From Salinibacillus xinjiangensis (lineage in GTDB: Bacteria; Bacillota; Bacilli; Bacillales; Alkalibacillaceae), in NCBI RefSeq assembly GCF_009649735.1, contig NZ_WJNH01000001.1:515077-579076 (forward strand): 64,000 nucleotides of DNA, in the 5' to 3' direction. Below the pieces are notes generated by a model. That model saw only the letters and a program-made list of their open reading frames with translations, ran no database searches and was not told the origin of the DNA. The position numbers were made by a program, and so were the translations under genes. Within the stretch, counting starts at the first letter, position 1, and each line of letters opens with the position of its first letter. Positions 48,073 through 56,911 of the stretch are shown one piece after another.

Positions 48073-49131
48073 ATGGAACTAACGAACAAGCAATTTTTAT
48101 TAGATCTACTAACAACCCCATCTCCATCAAGCATGGAGATGACAATTCAAAAGAAATGGATGAATTACATTAAGCCGTATGCAGATGAAATACGAACCGA
48201 TCATGCTGGGAATGTAATTGGTATTCTCAATCCCGATGCCGATTTTAAGGTCTTATTAGCGGGGCATTGTGATGAGATTGCTTTTGTGATTACCAAAATT
48301 GAAAAGGACGGGTTTCTTAGGTTCAGTAAAATGGGAGGCATAAGTCCCAAGGTTGCCGTCGGTATGAAGGTTGAAATTTTAGGTGCTAACAAAACGTTAA
48401 CAGGTGTGATTGGGGCTAACGCTGAACATCATGGAGGAGTAAAGGAAAAACTGGAGTTTGAAGATTTATATATTGACTGTGGGGCTAAATCAAAAGATGA
48501 AATTGAGCCATACATACAAATTGGAGACCTCGCTATATATAAACGGGAGCCAGAAATATTAATGGATCGGTATATATCAGGCAGAGGGCTAGACAATCGA
48601 ACAGGTGCATTTATTGTGGCCGAGGTGCTAAGGAAATTATCGGAAAAGAATGTTCATGCAGGCGTTTATGCTGCTAGTACTGTCAATGAAGAAACGAACT
48701 TGGGGGGAGCATACTTTGCAGCAGCTGGCATTCAACCTTCATTTGCCATTGCTTGCGATGTAACATTTGCTACTGATTATCCTGGAGTGGATACTGCAAA
48801 ATACGGTGATATTCAGTTAGAAAAAGGGCCAGTTTTAGCCAAAGGGGCTCCGATTAATCGAAAGGTAAATCAGTTTTTACAAAAGGCAGCACAGGATTTA
48901 TATATGGATGTGCAATACGAATTGACACCTCGAAACACAGGAACAGATGCTGATAAAATGCGGTACACAGGTGTAGGGGTACCGGTTGGACTCGTTTCCT
49001 TACCACTTCGTTATATGCACTCACCTGTAGAAACGGCAAGTATGAAGGATATTCAAGAAGAAATTGATTTGCTTGTTAAAATGATTGAAGATCTTTCTGG
49101 ATCAGAGTCGTTAAATCCGTTAGATGACTAA
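48073..49131 (+). CDS. M42-family aminopeptidase
   Basis: Co-catalytic metallopeptidase of the M42 (glutamyl aminopeptidase/endoglucanase-like) family, 352 residues. Metal ligands: His in LLAGHCDEIAFV near 64, Asp in SGRGLDNRTGAF near 176, the Glu pair in STVNEETNLGG near 210, Asp in ACDVTFATDYP near 230, and His in RYMHSPVE near 318. Cytoplasmic, usually a large tetrahedral assembly. ATG 48073 is chosen over ATG 48058 by the GGAGG between them. Confidence 0.92.
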   Translation: MELTNKQFLLDLLTTPSPSSMEMTIQKKWMNYIKPYADEIRTDHAGNVIGILNPDADFKVLLAGHCDEIAFVITKIEKDGFLRFSKMGGISPKVAVGMKVEILGANKTLTGVIGANAEHHGGVKEKLEFEDLYIDCGAKSKDEIEPYIQIGDLAIYKREPEILMDRYISGRGLDNRTGAFIVAEVLRKLSEKNVHAGVYAASTVNEETNLGGAYFAAAGIQPSFAIACDVTFATDYPGVDTAKYGDIQLEKGPVLAKGAPINRKVNQFLQKAAQDLYMDVQYELTPRNTGTDADKMRYTGVGVPVGLVSLPLRYMHSPVETASMKDIQEEIDLLVKMIEDLSGSESLNPLDD

Positions 49132-49151
49132 AGGGAGATTTTCATTTCTAT

Positions 49152-49197
49152 AAAAAAGTAGCAAAGGAATTCATTAAATTCCTTTGCTACTTTTTCC
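49152..49197. terminator. Bidirectional terminator between the M42 peptidase and hotdog thioesterase genes
   Basis: AAAAAGTAGCAAAGGAATT pairs with AATTCCTTTGCTACTTTTT. T-runs exist on both strands between convergent genes. Confidence 0.9.
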
Positions 49198-49200
49198 TTG

Positions 49201-49590
49201 CTATTTTTTTGTTACAACCCCTAAAGTACATCTTGAAATGGATATTAGATGTTCATCCTCATCTACAATTTTTACCTCCCATACCATCGTGGTTTTTCCA
49301 ATATGTATTGGTGTTGCCGTTCCTGTTACGGTACCTGAGCGTTTACTTTTAATATGATTGGCATTGATTTCAATTCCAAATACATTTTGAGTATTCGCAT
49401 CTACATTTAGAAATCCGCCAATACTGGCTGCGCTTTCGGCTAGTGCAACACTGGCTCCACCATGTAAAAATCCTAGTGGCTGGTGTGTTTTCGGACCTAC
49501 AGGCATGGATAAGACAACTCGCTCTGGCTGTACTTCTACAATTTCTATGTCTAATGCTTCTAATAAGGTATCGGACACATCCATTTGCAT
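49201..49590 (-). CDS. Hotdog-fold thioesterase, candidate DHNA-CoA hydrolase
   Basis: PaaI/YuxO-type hotdog thioesterase, about 129 residues. The active-site segment LGFLHGGASVALAESAAS carries the catalytic Gly-His and Glu near 41-58. Menaquinone synthesis needs a thioesterase on 1,4-dihydroxy-2-naphthoyl-CoA, and no other candidate is seen in the men cluster that begins 279 nt away on the other strand; this assignment is inference. ATG 49590 is chosen by SD distance (GGGAG); 49599 and 49584 are alternatives. Confidence 0.82.
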   Translation of the reverse strand: MQMDVSDTLLEALDIEIVEVQPERVVLSMPVGPKTHQPLGFLHGGASVALAESAASIGGFLNVDANTQNVFGIEINANHIKSKRSGTVTGTATPIHIGKTTMVWEVKIVDEDEHLISISRCTLGVVTKK

Positions 49591-49868
49591 AACTTCCATC
49601 TCCCTTAGCAGATACTTTTTCTATACACGTGTCATCATGCTGTTCTTAAATATAATTTAAGCATATGGAAACTTTTTCAAACTGTCAATCATGAAGATAA
49701 AATCTTGAGCATGAGTAAAAAAGAGAATAAAATTAGGTTGAATTATGTATTTCGTGTTAAAATGAAAGATGGTGTTTATGCATATTAAGGATTTATATAT
49801 ATATGATGGATGGGTCAAGGTCAGGACGTTTAGATCTGTTCATACCCAATCTTTTGGAGGTAATTTGA

Positions 49869-51272
49869 ATGATTGAAACCAAGCAGCAATGGTTTTTGGA
49901 ATCCATTTCAAAGGCGATGAGTAAATGGACTACTCATCAAGAGCATCAGCTGTTTAGCTATACAGAAAAAATACATTTACAAGACCCTCTTGCTGTCTTT
50001 CAGATGACTGAATCTTTTAAGGGGTCTCGTATCTTCTGGACTAGCCCTGAGGAGGATGTGACTTTTATTGGTTTTGGTTCCGCTCTAACTATAGATACAG
50101 AGAGTGATATGAACCAAGATCGCTTTGAACGTGTGGAAAGAAAATGGAAAACAATCGTTGAATCATCCTATATTGATAACCCTTATAAGCTTCCGGGAAC
50201 AGGGCCAGTGTTAATGGGAGGATTCTCTTTTGACTTAACGAAAAACAAGCCTCTCTGGAAGAACTTCCCGAATACGTTGATGTGGGTCCCGGAATTTTTA
50301 GTTGTCATTCAGGGTGAGGAAGCCTACCTTACTTTTAATGTCATGCTAAAATCTGAGGAACAAGTGGAATCGAAAATAAAGCATTTTGAAAACACGAAAG
50401 AAACGATTTCTAAGCCTGGTACCTTTTATTATCATAAAGAGTTTTCCTATCAGGAGAAATGGGATATTTCACCTGAGGAGTGGAAAAATACTGTCTTAAA
50501 AGCTACTGAACAAATTAGTCAGGGAAAAATGGACAAGGTTGTTCTGGCCCGGGAATTGCGAGCAAGGTTTAATGAGGATATTCCAGTTTCTGCTGTATTA
50601 GCCAATTTGTTAGAGCAACAGGGACAGAGCTATGTTTTTGCCATTGAAAGTGGAGAGGATTGTTTTATTGGTGCAACACCTGAACGATTAGTTAAAGTAG
50701 AAGATGACCAATTGCTTTCCACTTGTCTCGCTGGGACCGCGCCTAGAGGAGATACTCCAAGTGAGGATGAAAACTTAGGGGCGGAGCTAATTAATGATGA
50801 GAAGAATTTAATGGAGCATCAGTTTGTTGTTAATATGATTAAAGAGGCGGTTGAGGCATCATGTGATGATGTGGAAGTTCCTTCAGCACCGGTCTTATAC
50901 CGTTTGCGGAATTTGCAGCACTTATATACACCGGTTCAGGGAAAACTCAAGGCTGGACATACATTATTGGAAGTGGTCAAAAGACTTCATCCCACACCGG
51001 CAATGGGAGGCGTTCCACGTGATAAGGCTCTTCAATTTATCTATGAGGAAGAGAGGTTAACTAGAGGGTGGTATTCTGCTCCAATTGGATGGATGGATGC
51101 CATGCGGAATGGGGAATTTGCAGTGGCGATCCGTTCTGGTCTGATTCAAAAGGATGAGGTATCACTTTTTGCTGGATGTGGAATTGTTAAGGATTCTGAC
51201 CCAGAAAAGGAATTTATTGAAACAAAAATAAAATACAAGCCGATGTTAATGGCGCTAGGAGGGACGTCATGA
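49869..51272 (+). CDS. menF: Isochorismate synthase MenF
   Basis: Chorismate-utilising enzyme of 467 residues, first step of menaquinone synthesis. C-terminal signature blocks are visible: MDKVVLARELRARF (near 218), STCLAGTAPRG, RNLQHLYTPVQGKL, HPTPAMGGVPRDKA and the Mg-binding end FAGCGIVKDSDPEKEF. ATG 49869 follows TTGGAGG. It overlaps menD by 4 nt (ATGA). The 278 nt upstream hold a weak -10 like TTAAAATG and a 20-codon ORF ending directly at the start; no riboswitch seen. Confidence 0.95.
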   Translation: MIETKQQWFLESISKAMSKWTTHQEHQLFSYTEKIHLQDPLAVFQMTESFKGSRIFWTSPEEDVTFIGFGSALTIDTESDMNQDRFERVERKWKTIVESSYIDNPYKLPGTGPVLMGGFSFDLTKNKPLWKNFPNTLMWVPEFLVVIQGEEAYLTFNVMLKSEEQVESKIKHFENTKETISKPGTFYYHKEFSYQEKWDISPEEWKNTVLKATEQISQGKMDKVVLARELRARFNEDIPVSAVLANLLEQQGQSYVFAIESGEDCFIGATPERLVKVEDDQLLSTCLAGTAPRGDTPSEDENLGAELINDEKNLMEHQFVVNMIKEAVEASCDDVEVPSAPVLYRLRNLQHLYTPVQGKLKAGHTLLEVVKRLHPTPAMGGVPRDKALQFIYEEERLTRGWYSAPIGWMDAMRNGEFAVAIRSGLIQKDEVSLFAGCGIVKDSDPEKEFIETKIKYKPMLMALGGTS

Positions 51273-53017
51273 GCCATCAAGAAAACCTAACCTATTACGT
51301 AGCACAATTTGTAGATGAGCTTTACCAAAGTGGGATTAAGGATGTGGTCATTTCTCCAGGCTCTAGATCAACCCCACTTGCCTTAACCTTTGCTGAGCAT
51401 GAACATATCAATCATTGGGTAAACCTTGATGAGCGTTCCTCAGCCTTTTTTGCGTTGGGAATGGCGAAGGAGCAACAACGTCCTGTTGCTCTCCTTTGTA
51501 CATCTGGTACTGCAACGGCCAATTATTTTCCTGCAATTATTGAGGCGTTTTATAGTCGAGTCCCTTTAGTTGTCTTAACGGCTGATCGTCCTCACGAGTT
51601 ACGAGATGTGGGAGCACCACAGTCTATTAATCAACTGAAAATGTATGGTGATTATGTGAAATGGTTTCATGAAATGACCATTCCAGAGGCCACAATCCAA
51701 GCCTTAAGCTATGCTAGAAGTATTGCTTCAAGAGCGGTTGCCAAGGCTGAAAGTGAAAACTCAGGTCCTGTTCATTTGAATTTCCCTTTACGAGAACCAT
51801 TAACCCCAGATTTCTCCTTGCCAAATATCTGGGGGCGCTCGAGTGCGGACACTTATCATCATCATATTGCAGGTGAACGTAAATTAGACTCGAACCAGGT
51901 AAATCAAATCCTTACACAGATAAAAGATGGAAAGCGGGGACTATTAATATGTGGTCCTCAAACAGATTTAGACGTAAAACAGTCTATTTTCACCTTAGCT
52001 AAGCATTGGAACATTCCTGTATTAGCAGACCCTCTATCCCAGCTTAGAGCAGGTAAACATAATAAAGGACTTTTGATTGAATGCTATGATTCCATTCTAA
52101 AGAGTGAACAAATTAGAAACCAGTTAAAACCTGACTTTATTATTCGCTTCGGTGCCATGCCGGTTTCAAAGCCGTATATGTTTTTCATCAAAGAAAACCC
52201 AGATGTTCCTCATTTTGTAGTGGAAAGCTATGAAGGCTATCGGGAGCCGACCTTACACCAAACAAAATACGTGTATTCAGATCCGAGCCATTTTTGTGCA
52301 CAGTGTGTGGAGCACAATCAGGGAATGGAAATGGATCCTGTTTGGACAAATATGTGGGTACGTATGAATGATTTGGTTAAGGCTCAGTGGCTGGAAGAAG
52401 AGTCAGAAAAGGTTACAGAAGGCCATGCTGTGACTGAGATTAAGGATGCCATGAAGGATCAACACATTTTATTTACAGGTAATAGTATGCCTGTGCGAGA
52501 TGTGGACACTTTTTTCACGTCAACTGAGCATGATGTTCAAATCATGGGAAATCGTGGCGCGAATGGCATTGATGGCATTGTTTCTTCTGCTATTGGTGCG
52601 GCCTCACACGGGAAAAAGGTTACACTGTTAATTGGAGATTTATCCTTTTACCATGATTTAAATGGACTCTTGGTCGCGAAGCAGTATGGAATAGATCTAA
52701 CAGTTGTGTTAATTAATAATAACGGCGGTGGGATTTTCTCTTTCCTCCCTCAGGCAAAAGAACCAAAGCATTTTGAAGTGTTATTTGGTACCCCACTTGA
52801 TTTGGAATTTTCAAAGGTTGTTGATATGTATGGAGGACATCATGTTCAAGTAGAATCTAGACAGCACTTGCGACAGAAATTGGAACATGCATATGAACAA
52901 GGCGGGATACATGTGCTTGAAGTGCAAACCAATCGGGAAGAGAATGCAAGCTGGCATCGAAATGAATGGCAGCAAATAGAAACCAAACTACTACAGATTA
53001 TTGGTGAAGAATCATGA
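51269..53017 (+). CDS. menD: MenD (SEPHCHC synthase)
   Basis: Thiamine-diphosphate enzyme of 582 residues joining 2-oxoglutarate-derived succinic semialdehyde to isochorismate. The N-terminal part has VISPGSRSTPLALTF and the Glu-containing DERSSAFFALGMAKE; the ThDP/Mg motif is in LIGDLSFYHDLNGLL near 452, followed by VVLINNNGGGIFSFLPQ. The start overlaps menF and the end overlaps menH, both by 4 nt. Confidence 0.95.
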   Translation: MSHQENLTYYVAQFVDELYQSGIKDVVISPGSRSTPLALTFAEHEHINHWVNLDERSSAFFALGMAKEQQRPVALLCTSGTATANYFPAIIEAFYSRVPLVVLTADRPHELRDVGAPQSINQLKMYGDYVKWFHEMTIPEATIQALSYARSIASRAVAKAESENSGPVHLNFPLREPLTPDFSLPNIWGRSSADTYHHHIAGERKLDSNQVNQILTQIKDGKRGLLICGPQTDLDVKQSIFTLAKHWNIPVLADPLSQLRAGKHNKGLLIECYDSILKSEQIRNQLKPDFIIRFGAMPVSKPYMFFIKENPDVPHFVVESYEGYREPTLHQTKYVYSDPSHFCAQCVEHNQGMEMDPVWTNMWVRMNDLVKAQWLEEESEKVTEGHAVTEIKDAMKDQHILFTGNSMPVRDVDTFFTSTEHDVQIMGNRGANGIDGIVSSAIGAASHGKKVTLLIGDLSFYHDLNGLLVAKQYGIDLTVVLINNNGGGIFSFLPQAKEPKHFEVLFGTPLDLEFSKVVDMYGGHHVQVESRQHLRQKLEHAYEQGGIHVLEVQTNREENASWHRNEWQQIETKLLQIIGEES

Positions 53018-53817
53018 TGATTTCCATTCATCAACATCAGTATTGGGTAGAGCGAGCAGGACAGGGGGAACCACTTGTCCTGCTTCATGGTTTTACAGGG
53101 TCTACCTCGACTTGGGCACCCTTTGTAGATAACTGGTCCGAGCATTTTGAGGTCATTTGCATCGATCTTCCAGGACATGGCAAAACCAACGTAAATGGCG
53201 AATTTTCGATGGAATCTACCTGTGAAGACCTTCATGTATTGCTTAAGCAATTAGGTTATAGGAAAGTACATTTGCTAGGATATTCCTTGGGCGGAAGAGC
53301 TGCCTTATCCTTTGCGTGCTTGTATCCGAATGATGTGAGTTCCCTAATTTTAGAAAGTTCATCACCCGGTTTATGGACAAAGGAGGAAAGGGTTTCACGA
53401 ATACAACATGATGAAGCTCTTGCTCGCCGGATTGAGAACGAGGGTATAGAATCATTTGTTGATTTTTGGGCAAATATACCAATGTTTGAAACACAAAAAA
53501 GGCTCTCTCTTAAAGTCCAAGAGCAAGTGCGCCAAGAGCGTCTCAATCAAACGGCAAAAGGCTTAGCCAGTTCACTTCGCTATATGGGAACAGGTGCCCA
53601 ACCGTCGTGGTGGGATGATTTAAAGCAATTGCATATGCCAACCTTATTACTAAGCGGAGAACTCGATCAAAAATTTACGAAACTGAATCAGGCAATGGTA
53701 GATGTAATCCCGAATGCATCCCATAAAGTTGTAAAAGATGCGGGTCATGCGATTCATGTGGAAAAACTGCAGATTTTTGATAAAATAGTGTGTGACTTCA
53801 TTTTACATAATGAATGA
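53014..53817 (+). CDS. menH: MenH (SHCHC synthase), alpha/beta hydrolase
   Basis: Alpha/beta-hydrolase of 267 residues expelling pyruvate to give SHCHC. The oxyanion motif LHGFTGSTSTWAP is near 24, the nucleophile elbow GYSLGGRAALSF near 89 (Ser), an Asp near ELDQKF and the catalytic His in DAGHAIHVEK. It starts ATGATG inside the end of menD; the first ATG shares bases with the stop. Followed 28 nt later by menB. Confidence 0.93.
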   Translation: MMISIHQHQYWVERAGQGEPLVLLHGFTGSTSTWAPFVDNWSEHFEVICIDLPGHGKTNVNGEFSMESTCEDLHVLLKQLGYRKVHLLGYSLGGRAALSFACLYPNDVSSLILESSSPGLWTKEERVSRIQHDEALARRIENEGIESFVDFWANIPMFETQKRLSLKVQEQVRQERLNQTAKGLASSLRYMGTGAQPSWWDDLKQLHMPTLLLSGELDQKFTKLNQAMVDVIPNASHKVVKDAGHAIHVEKLQIFDKIVCDFILHNE

Positions 53818-53845
53818 AAGCGATTGAAAAAAGGAGGATATTTGA

Positions 53846-54664
53846 ATGGCTGTTGATTGGGTAACAGAACGTGAATACGAAGAAATTAAGTATGAAACGT
53901 ATAATGGCATTGCGAAAATCACAATTAACCGCCCAGAAGTGCATAACGCCTTTACTCCACTTACTGTTCAAGAAATGATCGATGCATTTTCTCGTGCTAG
54001 AGATAATTCTGATGTTGGAGTCATTGTGCTCGCAGGTGAAGGTGAGAAGGCCTTCTGTTCTGGAGGAGATCAATCAGTACGTGGTCACGGTGGATACGTA
54101 GGTAATGATCAAATTCCACGTTTAAATGTACTAGACCTTCAACGTCTAATTCGTATGATTCCAAAGCCTGTAGTAGCTATGGTAAGTGGTTATGCGATTG
54201 GTGGAGGCCACGTGTTACATGTTGTTTGTGACTTAACAATTGCAGCAGACAATGCCGTCTTTGGGCAAACAGGTCCGAAAGTTGGTAGCTTTGATGCTGG
54301 TTATGGTGCAGGTTTGCTTGCGCGAATGGTTGGCCATAAGCGTGCACGTGAGATTTGGTATTTATGCCGTCAATACTCTGCAGACGAAGCCTATGAAATG
54401 GGGCTTGTGAACACAGTAGTACCAGTGGACAAGCTTGAAGAGGAAACGGTGCAATGGTGTAACGAAATGCTTGAAAAATCACCAACTGCTCTACGTTTCT
54501 TGAAAGCATCCTTCAATGCGGACACAGATGGTCTTGCAGGTCTTCAGCAAATGGGTGGAGACGCAACTCTTCTTTATTACACAACAGATGAAGCCAAGGA
54601 AGGCCGCGACGCATTTAAAGAGAAAAGAAAACCAGACTTTAAGCAGTTCCCACGTTTCCCATAA
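53846..54664 (+). CDS. menB: Naphthoate synthase MenB
   Basis: Crotonase-family 1,4-dihydroxy-2-naphthoyl-CoA synthase, 272 residues. CoA and oxyanion-hole segments are seen in [18 protein letters not shown] (near 71) and [15 protein letters not shown] (near 115), followed by [16 protein letters not shown] with the catalytic Asp region. AAAGGAGG is the SD. A terminator-like hairpin follows before menE. Confidence 0.95.
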   Translation: MAVDWVTEREYEEIKYETYNGIAKITINRPEVHNAFTPLTVQEMIDAFSRARDNSDVGVIVLAGEGEKAFCSGGDQSVRGHGGYVGNDQIPRLNVLDLQRLIRMIPKPVVAMVSGYAIGGGHVLHVVCDLTIAADNAVFGQTGPKVGSFDAGYGAGLLARMVGHKRAREIWYLCRQYSADEAYEMGLVNTVVPVDKLEEETVQWCNEMLEKSPTALRFLKASFNADTDGLAGLQQMGGDATLLYYTTDEAKEGRDAFKEKRKPDFKQFPRFP

Positions 54665-54693
54665 GAATACCGGAAATTATGAAATACGGAAAT

Positions 54694-54726
54694 CCTTGTC
54701 GTATAATAGACGACAAGGGTTTTTAT
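54694..54726 (+). terminator. Terminator-like hairpin between menB and menE
   Basis: CCTTGTCGT pairs with ACGACAAGG around TATAATAG and is followed by GTTTTTATTT. It may limit transcription from menB into menE. Confidence 0.75.
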
Positions 54727-54751
54727 TTATGTTAAAGAGAGGATGTTTTTC

Positions 54752-56239
54752 GTGGAAGTAATCCCGCACTGGCTTGAAAAAAGAGCATACATATCACCAA
54801 ACCAAACTGCCATTCAATTAAAGGATAAAACACAAATATCGTTTCGACAATTACGCCAGGATGTGAAGCAGCTAGCAGAAAAATTAAATACGCTAGGTAT
54901 TCAGCCAGGTGTTCACGTTTCTTTATTAGCTAATAACTCCTATGACATGGTCAAAATGATTCATGCCCTTACCTATTTGCAGGCAACTATCGTTTTGTTA
55001 AATGCTCGTTTAACACCAGATGAACTACATTTTCAGTACGAGGATTCCAAAAGTCAGTTCCTTCTTTTCCAGGAGGGTCTTGAGGAAAAAGTACAGACTA
55101 TACAAGCGCGATATCATAATCAAGTAGTAAGCTTTCAGGAGGCTTTTCAGTCTGAAGGAAGTTCTTTTGACGTTCCAGAAGAAATGAATCTGAATGATAT
55201 TTTTACAATCATTTATACATCAGGAACCACAGGATTCCCAAAGGGTGTCCAGCTCACCTATGGCAATCACTTTTGGAGTGCCACCTCTTCTGCTTTAAAT
55301 TTAGGAATAAGGGAAGAAGACCGCTGGCTGGCCATGCTTCCATTATTTCATGTAAGTGGACTTTCGATACTAGTGAAGAGTTTGGTCTATGGCATGCCCG
55401 TTCATTTACACGAAAAATTTAGTGTAAATGATGTTCATAGAGAAATTATGGAGGAAGGGGTTACGATTGTTTCTGTGGTTACCGTCATGGTAGAGCAGTT
55501 ACTTGAAAGACTTCAAAACGAGAGTTATCCAGATTCCTTACGCTGTTTGCTGTTAGGTGGAGGACCTGCTCCAAAGCCTTTATTAGAAAAGTGTAAGGAT
55601 GAGGGGATTCCCATATTTCAAAGCTATGGGATGACAGAAACCTCTTCTCAAATAGTAACCCTAAGTGCACAAGATGCCTTAACAAAAATAGGATCAGCAG
55701 GTAAGCCGCTATTCCCAGCCCAGTTAAAGATTCAACAAGAATCTGGTTATGATGTTCCTAATGTAGTCGGAGAAATCGTTGTTAAAGGTCCCATGGTCAC
55801 GCAGGGGTATTTTGAGCGTGAGGAGGCAAACCAGGATACATTTCATGATGATGGCTGGCTTAAAACGGGTGATTTAGGCTATATAGATGAACAAGGCTAT
55901 TTGTATGTGGTGGATCGTCGCAAGGACTTAATTATCTCGGGTGGCGAGAATGTTTATCCTGCAGAGGTTGAATCAGCTTTAAAGGGAATTCAGGGCGTAA
56001 AGGATGCAGGGGTTACTGGAATAGAAGATCATAAATGGGGACAGGTTCCCGTGGGGTTTATTGTGCGTCAACTTGATTCTAAATTAGATGAGGCAGAGAT
56101 TATGGAAGAACTACAGAATAAGCTAGCTAAGTATAAAATTCCGAAGGCCATTTATTTTGTTGATGACCTACCACGTAATGCTTCGAAAAAGTTGTTGAGG
56201 AGAACGCTGGCTGAGTGGGCTGAGGAGAGGCGAGGGTAG
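54752..56239 (+). CDS. menE: O-succinylbenzoate-CoA ligase MenE
   Basis: ANL-superfamily acyl-CoA synthetase, 495 residues. The P-loop-like motif TIIYTSGTTGFPKGV is near 152, QSYGMTETSSQIV near 290, GWLKTGDLGYIDEQGYLYV near 368, RRKDLIISGGENVYPAEVE near 388, and the catalytic Lys in RNASKKLLRR near the end. GTG 54752 is 9 nt after AGAGAGG; ATG 54743 directly follows the site and is less likely. Last gene of the men group. Confidence 0.94.
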   Translation: MEVIPHWLEKRAYISPNQTAIQLKDKTQISFRQLRQDVKQLAEKLNTLGIQPGVHVSLLANNSYDMVKMIHALTYLQATIVLLNARLTPDELHFQYEDSKSQFLLFQEGLEEKVQTIQARYHNQVVSFQEAFQSEGSSFDVPEEMNLNDIFTIIYTSGTTGFPKGVQLTYGNHFWSATSSALNLGIREEDRWLAMLPLFHVSGLSILVKSLVYGMPVHLHEKFSVNDVHREIMEEGVTIVSVVTVMVEQLLERLQNESYPDSLRCLLLGGGPAPKPLLEKCKDEGIPIFQSYGMTETSSQIVTLSAQDALTKIGSAGKPLFPAQLKIQQESGYDVPNVVGEIVVKGPMVTQGYFEREEANQDTFHDDGWLKTGDLGYIDEQGYLYVVDRRKDLIISGGENVYPAEVESALKGIQGVKDAGVTGIEDHKWGQVPVGFIVRQLDSKLDEAEIMEELQNKLAKYKIPKAIYFVDDLPRNASKKLLRRTLAEWAEERRG

Positions 56240-56264
56240 ATGGAGGAGCCTTGGCCATGGTGGT

Positions 56265-56650
56265 GCTGGAAAGCTGGGGCGGATGCTGGAGATGTGAGTG
56301 CAAATGCTGGAGATTGCGTGCGGTAAGCTAAAGATTCGGATGAAAAGCTGAAGTACGTGGTAAATGCTAAAGCCGTGCAGTAACTTGCTAAACGAAAATG
56401 AATGTGTGCTAAAGGTGAGTTGGGTTATGCTGAAGATTACCGTTGAAAAGCTGAAGCCCGGAGGATGCTGAAGATGCGAGCATAAATGCTAGAAATTGAG
56501 TTCAGTAAACTAAAGTTTTGGATGAAAAGTTGAAGAACATGGTAAATGCTAAAGGCAAGCTTTAACCTGCTAAAAAAAGGGAACTTAATGCTAAAGTTGA
56601 GAGTCAATTTGCTAAAGATTGTCATAAAAAGCTGAACCCCCTGGTTACGC
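56265..56650. repeat. 21-nt-period degenerate repeat array (non-coding)
   Basis: Nineteen units each beginning with a GCTRAAG-like word start at 56265, 56285, 56306, 56327, 56347, 56366, 56387, 56408, 56429, 56450, 56467, 56488, 56509, 56529, 56548, 56569, 56590, 56611 and 56631. Spacings are 19-21 nt, with one of 17. The pattern of spacings from 56285 repeats from 56467, so the array is a duplicated block of 182 nt. Units drift in sequence but keep position. Stop codons and length changes exclude a plus-strand protein. Confidence 0.85.
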
Positions 56651-56673
56651 ATCCCAAATCCCGGGCGCTGGCA

Positions 56674-56716
56674 CCCGCGCCCCCCTAACCCACGCACCCG
56701 CGAGCCCCCAATCCCC
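56674..56716 (-). other. Potential G-quadruplex tract on the minus strand
   Basis: On the plus strand C-runs lie at 56674-76, 56680-85, 56689-91, 56697-99, 56705-09 and 56713-16. The complementary strand therefore has six G-runs of 3 or more with loops of 3-5 nt, meeting the usual G3+N1-7 rule. The tract is very GC-rich in an AT-rich setting. Confidence 0.65.
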
Positions 56717-56742
56717 ACAATCATTCAAAAAAACTCTTGAAA

Positions 56743-56827
56743 CGATAATCATTTTCAATTAAAGTATATATTGAGAACAGTTATCATAAATTGATAATAA
56801 ATGTGTCGATATTGAGAATGATTTTCA
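56743..56827. promoter_or_regulatory. Three Fur boxes upstream of the siderophore ATPase
   Basis: CGATAATCATTTTCA (56743-56757), TGAGAACAGTTATCA (56772-56786) and TGAGAATGATTTTCA (56813-56827) match TGATAATnATTATCA with 2, 3 and 2 mismatches. A further TTGATAAT half site lies at 56791. They precede a possible promoter TTGACA (56834) / TACACT (56858), so repression by Fe-loaded Fur is expected. Confidence 0.82.
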
Positions 56828-56911
56828 GAATCGTTGACAGAGGAAAGTCCCACAATCTACACTCTATTATAGAGGGATATTTTTTCTCCCCATGTAAAGG
56901 AGAGATTTTTT

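Noticed and set aside
49806-49868. Twenty-codon leader peptide ending directly at the menF start
   Set aside because: No convincing SD, no regulatory codon run and no attenuator hairpin; likely chance.
56265-56650. CRISPR array
   Set aside because: Units are about 21 nt, degenerate and contiguous with no unique spacers, and there are no cas genes in the window.
56437-56724. A 95-codon minus-strand frame through the 21-nt repeat array with a heptad-like Phe-Ser pattern
   Set aside because: The pattern is only the 21-nt unit read in one frame. There is no SD, the Gly/Arg-rich start comes from the C-rich tract, and the frame breaks in the other 182-nt block.
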